Source: Rhodobacteraceae bacterium M382
GTDB lineage: Bacteria > Pseudomonadota > Alphaproteobacteria > Rhodobacterales > Rhodobacteraceae
Direction of reading: 5' to 3'
Assembly (NCBI GenBank): GCA_025141015.1
Contig: CP081098.1
Location: 1,246,501 to 1,310,500, forward strand
Length of the DNA stretch: 64,000 nt
In this document: positions 34,102 through 43,853 of the stretch, in pieces
Layout: the number at the start of each line of letters is the position of its first letter
Position numbering within the stretch: the stretch's first letter is position 1
Position numbers and translations under genes: made by a program
The notes under the pieces: model-generated
What the model saw: the letters and a program-made list of their open reading frames with translations, nothing else
What the model was told of the DNA's origin: nothing
Databases searched by the model: none

Positions 34102-34926
34102 ATGCGCACACTCGCTTTGGCTGTGATTTTTTCGGTTTTTTCTGCCGGGACAGCGGTTCAGGCCCAGGATCAGCAGACACTGGCGGATATCCGCCAGGAG
34201 TTGACGGTGCTGCATGTGGAGATTCAGCGGCTCAAGCGGGAATTATCGACCACGGGCGCGCCTTCGACCAATCTGTCCGGCACCAGCGTGCTGGAACGGG
34301 TCAATGCCATCGAAACCGAATTGCAGCGCCTGACATCGCAGACCGAACAGTTGGATTATCGGATCAAGCGGGTGGTCGCTGATGGCACCAATCGGATCGG
34401 AGATCTGGAATTCCGTCTGGTCGAACTGGAAGGCGGAGACGTCAGCACGTTGGGGGAAACATCAACCCTGGGGGGCGTCACTGACGCACCATCTGGGACG
34501 ACGGTTGCACCACCGACGGGTGGCACCACAGGCGGCGAACTGGCCGTCGGAGAAAAAGCTGATTTCGACGCGGCCCGTGCGGCCCTGGAAAACGGCGACT
34601 ACCAGACGGCCGTTTCCGGTTTCGCGGCTTTTGATCAGGCCTATCCCGGCAGCCCGCTGGCGGCCACAGCGCATCTTTTGCGCGGGCAGGCGCTGGACGG
34701 TATTGGCGACACCCGCGAAGCGGCCCGCGCCTATCTGGCCAGTTTCACCCGCGATTCAACCGGAGCGACCGCGCCACAGGCTTTGGTCGAATTGGGGGCA
34801 GCCTTGGGACGGTTGGGACAAACCGAACAGGCCTGCGTGACTTTGGGGGAAGTGCGGGTCCGGTTCCCGGTGTCCGACGCGGTTGCAAAGGCTGACCAGG
34901 AATTGACCGCACTGGGCTGTTCTTGA
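34102..34926 (+). CDS. cpoB: Cell division coordinator CpoB (YbgF)
   Basis: 274 aa. A Sec signal peptide (LALAVIFSVFSAGTAVQAQ) is followed by a predicted trimeric coiled coil (about 25-110: LADIRQELTVLHVEIQRLKRE and LERVNAIETELQRLTSQ) and a Gly/Thr linker. Three TPR units follow, starting near residue 150 (FDAARAALENGDYQTAVSGFAAF, TAHLLRGQALDGIGDTREAAR, APQALVELGAALGRLGQTEQA). CpoB coordinates peptidoglycan synthesis with Tol activity at the division site. The stop overlaps the tilS TTG (TTGA). Confidence 0.93.
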   Translation: MRTLALAVIFSVFSAGTAVQAQDQQTLADIRQELTVLHVEIQRLKRELSTTGAPSTNLSGTSVLERVNAIETELQRLTSQTEQLDYRIKRVVADGTNRIGDLEFRLVELEGGDVSTLGETSTLGGVTDAPSGTTVAPPTGGTTGGELAVGEKADFDAARAALENGDYQTAVSGFAAFDQAYPGSPLAATAHLLRGQALDGIGDTREAARAYLASFTRDSTGATAPQALVELGAALGRLGQTEQACVTLGEVRVRFPVSDAVAKADQELTALGCS

Positions 34927-36176
34927 CCATCCCCGACGCCGATATCCTTTCGGCGGTCCGGGCGCAGTTCAAGGGCGTCCTGCCTGACCAGTTGGGCGTG
35001 GCGCTGTCGGGTGGCGGCGATTCAACGGCCCTGCTGCACATCCTGCATCAATGTCTGAAACCCGAAGGCACGGTGATGTTTGCCGCGACCGTGAACCATG
35101 GTCTGCGCGAAGGTGCCGAAGCCGAAGCCCGCCAGGCGGCGGTTTTATGCGACTCTCTGGGGATCGAACATACGTTGTTGTATTGGCGGGGCTGGGATCT
35201 GCAAGGCAACTTGCAGGATCAGGCACGCCGTGCCCGGTATCGGCTGTTGACGGATTGGGCCAAGAGCAAAGGCATCCCGGTTTTGGCATTTGGTCACACT
35301 GCGGACGATCAGGCGGAAACGGTTCTGATGCGCATGGCGCGCGCGTCTGGTGTGACGGGTCTGTCTGGGATGCCGGTGCAACGGACCGTGGATGGCGTCA
35401 CCGTGTTCCGGCCGTTGCTGGGGATCAGCCGAAAGATGCTGCGCCATTATCTGGAGCAACACGACATTGGCTGGTCTGAGGATCCATCGAACGACGATCT
35501 GCGATTTGAACGGGTTCGCATTCGCAAGGCGATGGAGGTCCTGGAGCCCCTCGGTCTGACCGCCATGTCGATTTCGCAGGTGGCTGAAAACGTCAGCAAG
35601 GCGCGCGAGGCGCTGGATTGGTACACGTTTCTGGCGGCCCGCGACATGACCGTTGTCACCGCAGGCAGCCTCATGCTGGACATGCGCAAGTTTCGGACCC
35701 TGCCGGTAGAAACTGCACGGCGTCTGTTGGTGCGAACGATGAACTGGATCAGCGGTGCCGACTACCCGCCACGCCGGACCGCGGTCGGCGATGCGCTCGA
35801 AGCGATTCGCGGCGGGCAATCGCTGACGTTGCATGGTTGCCGGGTTTTGAGCCGCGGAAACCACAGTTGGATTTGTCGCGAATTGCAGGCCGTGCGCGAT
35901 CTCGCGGTGCCGGCGGGCCTGAAATGGGACGGGCGTTGGCACCTGCATGGCGGGGATGTCACAGGGTGCGAAATCCGCCCATTGGGCGAATTAGGGCTCC
36001 GAGAATGCAAGGAATGGCGTGAAATGGGCCTTCCACGTGAAGTTTTAATGGTGTCACCGGCCCTGTGGAAAGGCACCGAATTGGTCGCCGCACCCTTGGC
36101 TGGATGGGCCAACGGGTGGGATGCGCAACTGGACGGAGGGCACGAAGAGTTCTTTGCATCGCTTTTATCGCATTGA
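34923..36176 (+). CDS. tilS: tRNA(Ile)-lysidine synthase TilS
   Basis: 417 aa from TTG 34923, overlapping the cpoB stop. The PP-loop motif SGGGDS lies at residues 29-34. FAATVNHGLREGAEAEA and VLAFGHTADDQAETVLMRM are the ATP-binding and adenylation segments, and DPSNDD is conserved. TilS converts C34 of tRNA-Ile2 to lysidine so it reads AUA, an essential step. The C-terminal half is short compared with Escherichia coli (432 aa) as in many alphaproteobacteria. The TTG was chosen because no ATG lies before the PP-loop. Confidence 0.95.
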   Translation: MTIPDADILSAVRAQFKGVLPDQLGVALSGGGDSTALLHILHQCLKPEGTVMFAATVNHGLREGAEAEARQAAVLCDSLGIEHTLLYWRGWDLQGNLQDQARRARYRLLTDWAKSKGIPVLAFGHTADDQAETVLMRMARASGVTGLSGMPVQRTVDGVTVFRPLLGISRKMLRHYLEQHDIGWSEDPSNDDLRFERVRIRKAMEVLEPLGLTAMSISQVAENVSKAREALDWYTFLAARDMTVVTAGSLMLDMRKFRTLPVETARRLLVRTMNWISGADYPPRRTAVGDALEAIRGGQSLTLHGCRVLSRGNHSWICRELQAVRDLAVPAGLKWDGRWHLHGGDVTGCEIRPLGELGLRECKEWREMGLPREVLMVSPALWKGTELVAAPLAGWANGWDAQLDGGHEEFFASLLSH

Positions 36177-36254
36177 ACCTGCCCCAATCATCTCTATTTT
36201 AGTTGTCTGAGCCAAGCTGACTGTTGATCAGCCTCGAATTTGGGAGAGTTTCCT

Positions 36255-38168
36255 TTGGGCAACGTACGAAATATCGCCTTCTGGGTTGTGTTGTTTCTGT
36301 TGATCCTTGCCTTGTTCAACCTGTTCAGCGGGTCGGGCAGCACATTGCAGAGCCGCGAAATCACATACTCGGATTTTGTGAACTCGGTGAATGAAGGCGA
36401 AGTGACGCAGGTGACGCTGGACGGCGAACAGATCCGGTTCCGCGGATCCGATGGTCAGGACTATGTCACGATCAAACCGGGAGACGCCGAAGTCACCGAT
36501 CTGTTGATCGGAAAGAGCATTCCGATCCGCGCAGAAAAACAGCAGCAATCGGGGTTCCAGTCCTTCCTGGTCACCTTGTTGCCCTTCCTTCTGTTGATCG
36601 GTGTCTGGGTCTACTTCATGAACCGGATGCAAGGCGGCGGCAAAGGCGGTGCCATGGGCTTTGGTAAATCCAAGGCCAAGATGCTGACCGAAAAACATGG
36701 CCGCGTCACCTTTGACGATGTTGCCGGTATCGATGAAGCCAAGGAAGAGCTGGAAGAGATCGTAGAATTCTTGCGCAACCCGCAGAAATTCAGCCGCCTG
36801 GGCGGCAAGATCCCCAAGGGCGCATTGCTGGTTGGTCCTCCGGGTACGGGTAAGACGCTGCTGGCCCGCGCCATTGCAGGCGAGGCGGGTGTGCCGTTCT
36901 TCACCATTTCAGGGTCTGACTTTGTCGAAATGTTCGTGGGTGTCGGCGCGTCTCGTGTGCGCGACATGTTCGAACAGGCGAAAAAGAACGCGCCCTGCAT
37001 CGTCTTCATCGACGAAATCGATGCCGTGGGTCGTCATCGTGGTGCCGGTTATGGCGGTGGCAACGACGAACGCGAACAGACGCTGAACCAGCTGTTGGTC
37101 GAAATGGACGGTTTTGAGGCCAACGAAGGCGTCATCATCCTGGCCGCGACCAACCGCAAGGACGTGCTTGACCCTGCGCTGCTGCGTCCGGGCCGGTTCG
37201 ACCGCAACGTCACCGTTGGCAACCCCGACATCAAGGGCCGCGAAAAGATTTTGGGCGTGCATGCGCGCAAGACCCCGCTGGGCCCTGACGTCGATCTGCG
37301 CATCATCGCGCGTGGTACGCCGGGTTTCTCTGGTGCCGATCTGGCCAACCTGGTGAACGAAGCCGCTCTGATGGCTGCCCGCGTCGGTCGCCGCTTTGTC
37401 ACTATGGAAGACTTTGAGCAGGCCAAGGACAAGGTGATGATGGGGGCCGAACGCCGGTCCATGGTGCTGACACAGGACCAAAAGGAAAAAACCGCCTATC
37501 ACGAAGCCGGTCATGCGGTTGTTGGTCTGAAGTTGCCGGAATGCGATCCGGTCTACAAGGCGACGATCATTCCACGCGGCGGTGCCCTGGGGATGGTGGT
37601 CAGCCTGCCAGAGATGGACCGTCTAAACTATCAAAAGGCCGAATGTGAACAGAAACTGGCCATGACCATGGCGGGCAAGGCGGCGGAAATCATCAAATAT
37701 GGTGAAGAAAACGTCTCGAACGGCCCTGCCGGTGACATCATGCAGGCCAGCCAACTGGCGCGGGCCATGGTGATGCGTTGGGGCATGTCGGACAAGGTCG
37801 GAAACATCGACTATGCCGAAGCGCACGATGGATACAGCGGCAATACTGCCGGTTTCTCCGTCTCGGCCCACACCAAGGAAATGATCGAGGAAGAGGTCAA
37901 GGGATTTATCCAGAATGGATATGACCGTGCCTTTAAGATCCTGACCGATCATCACGACGAATGGGAACGACTGGCCGAGGGCCTGTTGGAATATGAAACC
38001 CTGACCGGTGATGAAATCAAACGGGTGATGAAGGGTGAACCGCCTCACGAAAGTGACGATGAGGATGGGTCGGACGAGGGAAGCGCACCATCGGTGACGG
38101 CAATCCCGAAAACCAAACCCAAGAAATCTCCACCCGAAGGCGGGATGGAACCAGAACCCACGGCCTAA
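36255..38168 (+). CDS. ftsH: ATP-dependent zinc metalloprotease FtsH
   Basis: 637 aa from TTG 36255, chosen because GGGAGAG lies about seven bases upstream and the product starts [13 protein letters not shown] 36240 is less likely. Two transmembrane helices ([16 protein letters not shown] and [19 protein letters not shown]) flank a periplasmic domain. The AAA+ module has Walker A GPPGTGKT at residues 194-201, Walker [12 protein letters not shown] and the second region of homology with RPGRFDR. The zinc site HEAGH lies at 416-420. It degrades membrane and regulatory proteins. It is followed by a strong terminator, and its leader is not shared with tilS by overlap. Confidence 0.98.
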   Translation: MGNVRNIAFWVVLFLLILALFNLFSGSGSTLQSREITYSDFVNSVNEGEVTQVTLDGEQIRFRGSDGQDYVTIKPGDAEVTDLLIGKSIPIRAEKQQQSGFQSFLVTLLPFLLLIGVWVYFMNRMQGGGKGGAMGFGKSKAKMLTEKHGRVTFDDVAGIDEAKEELEEIVEFLRNPQKFSRLGGKIPKGALLVGPPGTGKTLLARAIAGEAGVPFFTISGSDFVEMFVGVGASRVRDMFEQAKKNAPCIVFIDEIDAVGRHRGAGYGGGNDEREQTLNQLLVEMDGFEANEGVIILAATNRKDVLDPALLRPGRFDRNVTVGNPDIKGREKILGVHARKTPLGPDVDLRIIARGTPGFSGADLANLVNEAALMAARVGRRFVTMEDFEQAKDKVMMGAERRSMVLTQDQKEKTAYHEAGHAVVGLKLPECDPVYKATIIPRGGALGMVVSLPEMDRLNYQKAECEQKLAMTMAGKAAEIIKYGEENVSNGPAGDIMQASQLARAMVMRWGMSDKVGNIDYAEAHDGYSGNTAGFSVSAHTKEMIEEEVKGFIQNGYDRAFKILTDHHDEWERLAEGLLEYETLTGDEIKRVMKGEPPHESDDEDGSDEGSAPSVTAIPKTKPKKSPPEGGMEPEPTA

Positions 38169-38187
38169 GCTGCCTCAGTGAAGGACC

Positions 38188-38223
38188 AAGGCCCGGAGAC
38201 TCCATGTCGCCGGGCCTTTTTTT
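38188..38223 (+). terminator. Rho-independent terminator after ftsH
   Basis: AAGGCCCGG (38188-38196) and CCGGGCCTT (38210-38218) pair around a 13-base loop and are followed by TTTTTTT. It lies 20 bases after the ftsH stop. Confidence 0.92.
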
Positions 38224-38303
38224 GTGATTGTAGCTGCAGTTTGCCGCGGACAGGTCTGTCTGGATGGAACGAGCTGTGGCAAAGGTGAACGGAGGACACA
38301 GCC

Positions 38304-38879
38304 ATGCCCACATTGATCGAAACCGAATACACCGGTGAAATTGTCTGGCTGGGCCACGTGGCGCAGGGGGAAAGCCTTCGCTCCGTGCCGCGCGACAGTC
38401 TGACGTTGGGCTTTGACGGCGTCGCGCGCGAACAGCACGAGGGCTTGACAGCACCGTCCTGTGTGCGGGTGCGAAACCTGCACCCCGAAGGCACCAAAAT
38501 TGCCAATGTTCGGCAATTGTCGATTCTGTCCCAGGAGGAATTGGACGTCATTGCCGCCGAGATGGAGATGGAAACATTGGACCCGTCGTATTTGGGGGCC
38601 ACAATGGTGGTGCGCGGAATTCCCGATTTCACCCATATTCCGCCGTCCTCACGTTTGCAGGGCCCGGATGGCTGTACGCTGGTGGCGGATATGGAAAACC
38701 GTCCCTGCATCTTTCCAGGCCGCGAAGTTGAGGCCGACTCGCCCGGGCATGGACCAAAATTCAAACCCGCAGCGACGGGTCGGCGAGGAATCACCGCCTG
38801 GGTACAACGTCCCGGGGCGTTGAAACGGGGGGACAAGATCCGGCTTTTTGTTCCGGACCAACGCGCCTGGGCCCCCTGA
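38304..38879 (+). CDS. MOSC domain-containing protein
   Basis: 191 aa from ATG 38304, with GGAGG a few bases before. The MOSC fold is recognised by [34 protein letters not shown] and the conserved cysteine MENRPC (about residue 133) followed by [12 protein letters not shown] proteins move or carry sulfur/molybdenum cofactor; sulfite oxidase-like carriers such as MOCS1-related proteins use the Cys. No pathway can be assigned from neighbours. About 170 bases of non-coding DNA separate it from fhs. Confidence 0.85.
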   Translation: MPTLIETEYTGEIVWLGHVAQGESLRSVPRDSLTLGFDGVAREQHEGLTAPSCVRVRNLHPEGTKIANVRQLSILSQEELDVIAAEMEMETLDPSYLGATMVVRGIPDFTHIPPSSRLQGPDGCTLVADMENRPCIFPGREVEADSPGHGPKFKPAATGRRGITAWVQRPGALKRGDKIRLFVPDQRAWAP

Positions 38880-38918
38880 ACCCCTCTTAGGTTTCCGATC
38901 TGAAACAGCATCTGACCA

Positions 38919-38939
38919 CTACGCCGCTTCACGGCGTAG
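38919..38939. promoter_or_regulatory. Perfect 8-bp hairpin between MOSC gene and fhs
   Basis: CTACGCCG (38919-38926) and CGGCGTAG (38932-38939) flank the loop CTTCA. There is no T-run on either strand. It sits 40 bases after the MOSC stop and 110 before fhs. Function unknown; a regulatory or protective role is possible. Confidence 0.5.
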
Positions 38940-38982
38940 AAATGTCGGAAATCACGCGCTTGCGACACGCAATGGCGGATAC

Positions 38983-38997
38983 ACACTGGGCCAGTGT
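38983..38997. promoter_or_regulatory. Palindrome ACACTGG-G-CCAGTGT upstream of fhs
   Basis: A 15-base perfect inverted repeat with one central base, about 52 bases before the fhs ATG. The size and spacing suit a dimeric repressor operator, but no regulator is known to bind it. Confidence 0.4.
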
Positions 38998-39048
38998 CGG
39001 CAATGGTATGCCGAAATTCCGTCAACACGACAGATCAGGGATCTACCC

Positions 39049-40725
39049 ATGAGCTATAAGAGCGACATTGAGATTGCGCGCGAGGCGCAGAAGAAGCCTA
39101 TTCAGGAGATTGGTTTAAAGATCGGGATTGGGCATGAGGATTTGTTGCCTTATGGTCATGACAAGGCGAAGGTATCGCAGTCTTTCATCAACTCTGTTCA
39201 GGGCAATGATGATGGCAAGCTGATCCTGGTGACGGCGATCAACCCGACGCCTGCGGGCGAGGGCAAGACCACGACGACAGTTGGTCTGGGTGATGGTCTG
39301 AACAAGATCGGCAAGAACGCGATGATCTGTATTCGCGAGGCGTCCCTGGGTCCGAACTTTGGCATGAAGGGTGGTGCCGCAGGCGGTGGTTACGCTCAGG
39401 TTGTGCCGATGGAGGAGATGAACCTCCACTTTACCGGTGACTTCCACGCGATCACCTCGGCGCATTCTCTGCTGAGCGCGATGATCGACAACCACATCTA
39501 TTGGGGCAACGAATGCGAGATCGACACCCGTCGCGTCGCATGGCGTCGTGTTGTCGACATGAACGACCGTGCCCTGCGGGTGATCACCGCGTCTTTGGGC
39601 GGCGTGTCCAACGGGTTCCCGCGCGAAGCCGGTTTTGACATCACTGTTGCGTCCGAAGTCATGGCGATCCTGTGCCTGGCCAACGACCTGAAAGACCTGG
39701 AAAAGCGTCTGGGCGACATCATCGTTGCCTATCGTCGTGACAAGACCCCGGTTTACTGCCGCGACATCAAGGCCGAAGGCGCGATGACCGTTCTGCTCAA
39801 GGACGCGATGCAGCCGAACCTGGTGCAGACCCTGGAAAACAACCCGGCGTTTGTACACGGCGGTCCGTTCGCCAACATCGCCCATGGCTGTAACTCGGTC
39901 ATTGCCACCAAGACGGCGCTGAAAATCAGCGACTATGTGGTGACCGAAGCCGGTTTTGGTGCTGATCTGGGTGCTGAAAAGTTCATGAACATCAAATGCC
40001 GCAAGGCAGGCATCGCACCGTCCGCGGTTGTGCTGGTTGCCACCGTGCGCGCGATGAAGATGAACGGCGGCGTGGCCAAGGCCGATCTGGGCGCTGAAAA
40101 CGTCGAGGCCGTGAACGCGGGCTGTGCCAACCTGGGCCGTCACATCGAGAACATCAAATCCTTTGGTGTGCCGGTTGTGGTTGCGATCAACCATTTTGTC
40201 ACCGACACCGATGCCGAAGTTGCTGCGGTCAAAGCCTATGCCGAAACCCATGGTGTCGAGGCGGTTCTGTCGCGTCACTGGGAGCTGGGGTCCGAAGGGT
40301 CTGCTGATCTGGCGCGCAAAGTTGTTGAAATCGTTGATGCGGGTCAGGCCAATTTTGCCCCGATCTATCCCGATGAGATGTCTTTGTTCGACAAGATCGA
40401 CACCATCGCCAAGCGGATCTACCGCGCGGACGAAGTGCTGGCCGACAACAAGATCCGCAACCAGCTGAAGGAATGGGAAGAGGCCGGATACGGCAATCTG
40501 CCGGTCTGCATGGCGAAAACCCAATATTCCTTCTCGACGGATCCGAGCTTGCGCGGTGCGCCTGTGGGCCATTCGGTTCCGGTGCGCGAAGTGCGCCTGA
40601 GCGCGGGTGCGGGCTTTATCGTTGCGGTCTGTGGTGAGATCATGACGATGCCGGGTCTGCCGCGCAAACCGGCGTCCGAAAGCATCCGCTTGAACGACGA
40701 CGGCCAGATCGAAGGCTTGTTCTAA
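39049..40725 (+). CDS. fhs: Formate--tetrahydrofolate ligase
   Basis: 558 aa from ATG 39049 (TCAGGG upstream); an earlier in-frame start is not protein-like. It makes 10-formyl-THF from formate, ATP and [23 protein letters not shown] is the ATP-binding P-loop (about residues 57-76). [40 protein letters not shown] and [14 protein letters not shown] follow. The full length agrees with bacterial enzymes of about 556 aa. It heads a cluster with a chorismate mutase and folD, so formyl-THF made here can feed FolD for methylene-THF interconversion. A terminator follows directly. Confidence 0.97.
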   Translation: MSYKSDIEIAREAQKKPIQEIGLKIGIGHEDLLPYGHDKAKVSQSFINSVQGNDDGKLILVTAINPTPAGEGKTTTTVGLGDGLNKIGKNAMICIREASLGPNFGMKGGAAGGGYAQVVPMEEMNLHFTGDFHAITSAHSLLSAMIDNHIYWGNECEIDTRRVAWRRVVDMNDRALRVITASLGGVSNGFPREAGFDITVASEVMAILCLANDLKDLEKRLGDIIVAYRRDKTPVYCRDIKAEGAMTVLLKDAMQPNLVQTLENNPAFVHGGPFANIAHGCNSVIATKTALKISDYVVTEAGFGADLGAEKFMNIKCRKAGIAPSAVVLVATVRAMKMNGGVAKADLGAENVEAVNAGCANLGRHIENIKSFGVPVVVAINHFVTDTDAEVAAVKAYAETHGVEAVLSRHWELGSEGSADLARKVVEIVDAGQANFAPIYPDEMSLFDKIDTIAKRIYRADEVLADNKIRNQLKEWEEAGYGNLPVCMAKTQYSFSTDPSLRGAPVGHSVPVREVRLSAGAGFIVAVCGEIMTMPGLPRKPASESIRLNDDGQIEGLF

Positions 40726-40747
40726 GACGGAAATTGCGACATTCAGC

Positions 40748-40770
40748 GGCCCGGGGAAACCCGGGCCTTT
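40748..40770 (+). terminator. Rho-independent terminator after fhs
   Basis: GGCCCGGG (40748-40755) and CCCGGGCC (40760-40767) pair around GAAA, followed by TTTCTGAGTTTT. Termination may be partial because the next gene lies 110 bases downstream. Confidence 0.85.
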
Positions 40771-40878
40771 CTGAGTTTTACCCTATGTTTGGGGGCGCAG
40801 TGCACATCGGATTGCGCCACCACAAAGACCGGCCCGTTCCCCTTCTGTTAAGACGAAGCAAATTCTGGGGCCGGGGCT

Positions 40879-41217
40879 ATGACAACCATGACGACGATGA
40901 CGACATCAAAACTGCCACAGGCCAGACCACCCCAAGAGTGTGCCGACATGGGTGCCTTGCGGGCGCAGATTGACCGGTTGGATGGCGATTTGATCGCGAT
41001 GCTGGCGCTGCGGGCGGGCTATATTGACCGGGCGATTGCGCTCAAGTCCGACAATGGCTGGCCTGCGCGTATTCCGGATCGGGTCGAGGAAGTGGTCGCC
41101 AATGCCCGCGCCGCGGCAGAGACCAAAGGTCTGGACCCGGATCTGGTCGAAGATCTGTGGCGGCGGCTGGTGGAGTGGTCGATTGCCCGCGAGGCGCAGG
41201 TGATCCGGGAAGTCTGA
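40879..41217 (+). CDS. Chorismate mutase (AroQ class)
   Basis: 112 aa. The AroQ helical fold: [22 protein letters not shown] (helix 1 with the Arg and Glu/Asp of the active site), followed by [20 protein letters not shown] and [15 protein letters not shown]. It converts chorismate to prephenate for Phe/Tyr synthesis. The first nine codons are a threefold repeat of about nine bases (MTTMTTMTT), giving three in-frame ATG codons; the functional start could be any of them. It lies between fhs and folD in a conserved Rhodobacterales arrangement. It is not fused to prephenate dehydratase. Confidence 0.85.
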   Translation: MTTMTTMTTSKLPQARPPQECADMGALRAQIDRLDGDLIAMLALRAGYIDRAIALKSDNGWPARIPDRVEEVVANARAAAETKGLDPDLVEDLWRRLVEWSIAREAQVIREV

Positions 41218-41273
41218 AGGATACGAGATTAGGCGGATCTTTACCTGTCCGCTGCACAAAGGAAGAGAGAGCA

Positions 41274-42191
41274 ATGGCTGCAAATATCATTGATGGGAAG
41301 GCCTTCGCGGCCACCGTACGGGAAAAAGTGGCGGGCCACGTGTCGCGCCTGAAGGAAGAACACGGGATCACGCCGGGTCTGGCGGTTGTGCTGGTGGGTG
41401 AAGATCCGGCCTCCCAGGTCTATGTGCGCTCGAAGGGCAAGATGACCGTCGAGGTCGGTATGAATTCGATCGAGCACAAGCTGGACGCGGACACATCAGA
41501 GGCGGATCTGCTGGCGTTGGTGGATCAGCTGAACAATGATCCGGCGATCCACGGCATCCTGGTGCAGCTGCCGCTGCCCAAGCATCTGAACGAAGACCTG
41601 GTGATCAATTCGATCAGCCCGGCCAAGGATGTGGACGGGTTCCACATCTCGAACGTGGGCCTGTTGGGCACCGGTCAGAAATCGATGGTGCCCTGCACGC
41701 CGCTGGGCTCGTTGATGATGCTGCGCGACTATCACGGCAGCCTGTCGGGCATGAACGCGGTTGTGATCGGGCGCTCGAACATCGTTGGCAAACCGATGGC
41801 GCAGCTGCTGCTGGGTGACAGCTGTACGGTGACCATCGCGCACAGCCGCACCAAGGATCTGCCGGACGTGGTGCGCGGCGCCGATATCGTGGTGGCGGCC
41901 GTGGGCCGTCCCGAAATGGTACAGGGCGACTGGATCAAGGAAGGCGCCACCGTGATCGACGTGGGCATCAACCGCATCCCGGCACCGGAAAAGGGTGCCA
42001 ATGAAGACGGAAGCCCCAAGATGAAGCTGGTCGGCGACGTGGATTACGCCTCGGCCGCACAGCGCGCCGGTGCCATCACCCCGGTCCCCGGCGGCGTCGG
42101 CCCCATGACCATCGCCTGCCTGCTGGCCAACACCGTCACAGCCGCCTGCCGCGCCAACAACCTGCCCGAACCAGAAGGCCTCACAGCCTGA
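41274..42191 (+). CDS. folD: Bifunctional methylene-THF dehydrogenase / methenyl-THF cyclohydrolase FolD
   Basis: 305 aa from ATG 41274 (AGGAAGAGAG upstream). The catalytic Lys is in [13 protein letters not shown] (YVRSKGK), and the segments [20 protein letters not shown] and PAKDVDGFH are family-diagnostic. [20 protein letters not shown] is the NADP-binding site. [20 protein letters not shown] closes it. It interconverts 5,10-methylene-THF and 10-formyl-THF, complementing Fhs. A terminator follows. It lies 56 bases after the chorismate mutase stop and is likely transcribed with it. Confidence 0.97.
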   Translation: MAANIIDGKAFAATVREKVAGHVSRLKEEHGITPGLAVVLVGEDPASQVYVRSKGKMTVEVGMNSIEHKLDADTSEADLLALVDQLNNDPAIHGILVQLPLPKHLNEDLVINSISPAKDVDGFHISNVGLLGTGQKSMVPCTPLGSLMMLRDYHGSLSGMNAVVIGRSNIVGKPMAQLLLGDSCTVTIAHSRTKDLPDVVRGADIVVAAVGRPEMVQGDWIKEGATVIDVGINRIPAPEKGANEDGSPKMKLVGDVDYASAAQRAGAITPVPGGVGPMTIACLLANTVTAACRANNLPEPEGLTA

Positions 42192-42200
42192 TCCGCGGAA

Positions 42201-42255
42201 AACCAACAAACAAACCATCAAAGGCGGCCCACCTAAAGGGCCGCCTTTGTTGGTT
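42201..42255 (+). terminator. Nested terminator hairpin after folD
   Basis: Inner arms AAAGGCGGCCC (42220-42230) and GGGCCGCCTTT (42238-42248) pair perfectly. Outer arms AACCAAC (42201-42207) and GTTGGTT (42249-42255) extend it with a bulge on the 5' side. T-richness follows only within the arm. Confidence 0.85.
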
Positions 42256-42294
42256 CTACGGGGAGTAGAGGCAAAACTGGAGAATTGGGGGTAA

Positions 42295-42708
42295 TCAGAC
42301 CGGAATCATCGTGCCCTGCAAAACGGCGATCAAAACCTCCCGATCCCCGGAACGGGCAAACACGTCGGCCGACACGACAACAAGACGACGACCGCGTTTG
42401 AGAACTTTTCCTCGCGCGACCAGCCTGTCGCCTTGCCCCGGCGCGAGCAGATTGATCTTGATCTCTGCCGTCATTACCTCGCTGTCTTCTTCCATCACCG
42501 AGAGCGCCGCATAGCCTGCGGCAGTGTCCCCCAGGGCGAAAGTCAGGGCCGCATGAGCGACTCCGTGTTGTTGACGACTGCTCTCCAAAATGGGAGCTGA
42601 CAAGGTGACAACGCCCTTTTCAATCATGTCGATTTCAGCACCCAGAGTTTGCATCATACTTTGTTTTTGAAAACTCTGCCGGATTCTGGATTCTATTGTT
42701 TCGGACAT
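42295..42708 (-). CDS. PaaI-family thioesterase (hotdog fold)
   Basis: 137 aa. QHGVAHAALTFALGDTAAGYAALSV is the PaaI/YigI signature with G-x-H and the Asp of the active site (LGDTAAG). The rest is TAEIKINLLAPGQGDRLVARG (strand) and RLVVVSADVFARSG. It hydrolyses acyl-CoA thioesters; the phenylacetate pathway or general house-cleaning is possible. It converges with folD across a terminator and stands alone. ATG 42708 is the first Met; nothing suggests another start. Confidence 0.85.
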   Translation of the reverse strand: MSETIESRIRQSFQKQSMMQTLGAEIDMIEKGVVTLSAPILESSRQQHGVAHAALTFALGDTAAGYAALSVMEEDSEVMTAEIKINLLAPGQGDRLVARGKVLKRGRRLVVVSADVFARSGDREVLIAVLQGTMIPV

Positions 42709-42809
42709 TCCATCGCACGCATTCTGTTAAGTTTACTGGATGTTTACAGGCTTTTGCGATCTGTTGTAATCAATAATGGGAATTGTTGTTTTTGATTGCC
42801 TAGTTAGAC

Positions 42810-43634
42810 GTGAACGGCATCCAAAGACTTTTGCGTAAATTGAGAAATGAGTTTAGCGTCTGTATGCTGAAAAAGTTAAGCAATTTGACCCTGTCTGCCC
42901 CACTCATTGTAAATCTGTTGAGCTATGTGTCATTGGCGCTTTTATTGGCTTATTCGGGGCCCTTTGGAACTTTGAAGCTGGGTCATTTCGGCTATCGATT
43001 GGTTTTTTGGGGAACCATTGTCATTGGCGCGGTTTTGGTCGGGCGGTTTTGTCGGCATGTCATTGATCGCATGTCACCCAAAGTTGGTGCATTGCAGCGT
43101 GATGCGCTGGTGGTTCTGGCGATGACTGTTCTGGTAACCCCGTTGTTGTGGGGGCTTATTCGGATAATGGCTGGCAATACGCTGATGGTGTCTTTGCTGG
43201 GATCGGCGCAATATGTTGTTTTTGTAACGGCAGGGTTTTGCGTATTTCGGAGATCCTTGCCAGGGTCGGAATTGCAATGGTATTTCCCGGTGCGCCCCGA
43301 GAGGCAGTTGCAGGAAGACATCAGGCCCCGGATCGCGCGGCGATTGCCTGATGCGTTCGTTTACCCCGTATTGCGTCTGACCGTTGATGATCACATGGTT
43401 GAAGTGGTCGGACCGGAAGGGACTCATAAATTGCGCATGCGGTTTGCGGATGCCATCGAAGAGATGGAACCGATCGAGGGCGTCTATACCCACCGATCAC
43501 ATTGGATCACACGGACTGCGATTGCCCGAAGCGTTCGGGAAGATGGTCAGGTGCGGGTGCAATTGGTGAATGGTGATCTGGTGCCCGTCAGCCGAAAACA
43601 CCGCAAGCAGCTGGAAGAGGCACAGCTACTATAA
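42810..43634 (+). CDS. Membrane-anchored LytTR-family transcriptional regulator
   Basis: 274 aa from GTG 42810; ATG 42864 is another candidate. About four hydrophobic segments cover residues 30-150 (SAPLIVNLLSYVSLALLLAYS, FWGTIVIGAVLVGRF, ALVVLAMTVLVTPLLWGLI, LGSAQYVVFVTAGFCVF). The C-terminal about 100 residues fit a LytTR DNA-binding domain: LRLTVDDHMVEVVGPEGTH, IEGVYTHRSHWITRTAI and VPVSRKHRKQLEEA. It would be a one-component membrane regulator with the DNA-binding domain in the cytoplasm. Neither ligand nor target is apparent. No histidine kinase or other partner is beside it. Confidence 0.85.
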   Translation: MNGIQRLLRKLRNEFSVCMLKKLSNLTLSAPLIVNLLSYVSLALLLAYSGPFGTLKLGHFGYRLVFWGTIVIGAVLVGRFCRHVIDRMSPKVGALQRDALVVLAMTVLVTPLLWGLIRIMAGNTLMVSLLGSAQYVVFVTAGFCVFRRSLPGSELQWYFPVRPERQLQEDIRPRIARRLPDAFVYPVLRLTVDDHMVEVVGPEGTHKLRMRFADAIEEMEPIEGVYTHRSHWITRTAIARSVREDGQVRVQLVNGDLVPVSRKHRKQLEEAQLL

Positions 43635-43853
43635 CAGGGGTGACAACATCGGGCACCTCAATTGCATTGGTTGGGTGTGAGTGATGCCTGATTCAATTGT
43701 GTCATCCACGAACAGGCAGTTCTGCCAGATGTGGCGGATCACGGTTTATTTTGAAAAGTGGTTGCAGGTGAACCCACGCAACCTGGACCCATGCATCCTG
43801 ATCTGGTCAGGGTATAAGTCCAGAAGAGCGTCTGTTCCGGGCGAGGCATGTCA
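43635..43853. other. Gene-free spacer between LytTR regulator and pdeM
   Basis: About 220 bases separate the convergent stops of the LytTR gene and pdeM. No convincing coding frame, terminator with T-run or repeat was seen. Confidence 0.4.

Noticed and set aside
39115-40572. A 485-codon frame antisense to fhs
   Set aside because: Shadow of a highly conserved gene, with His/Gln/Arg-rich composition and no motif.
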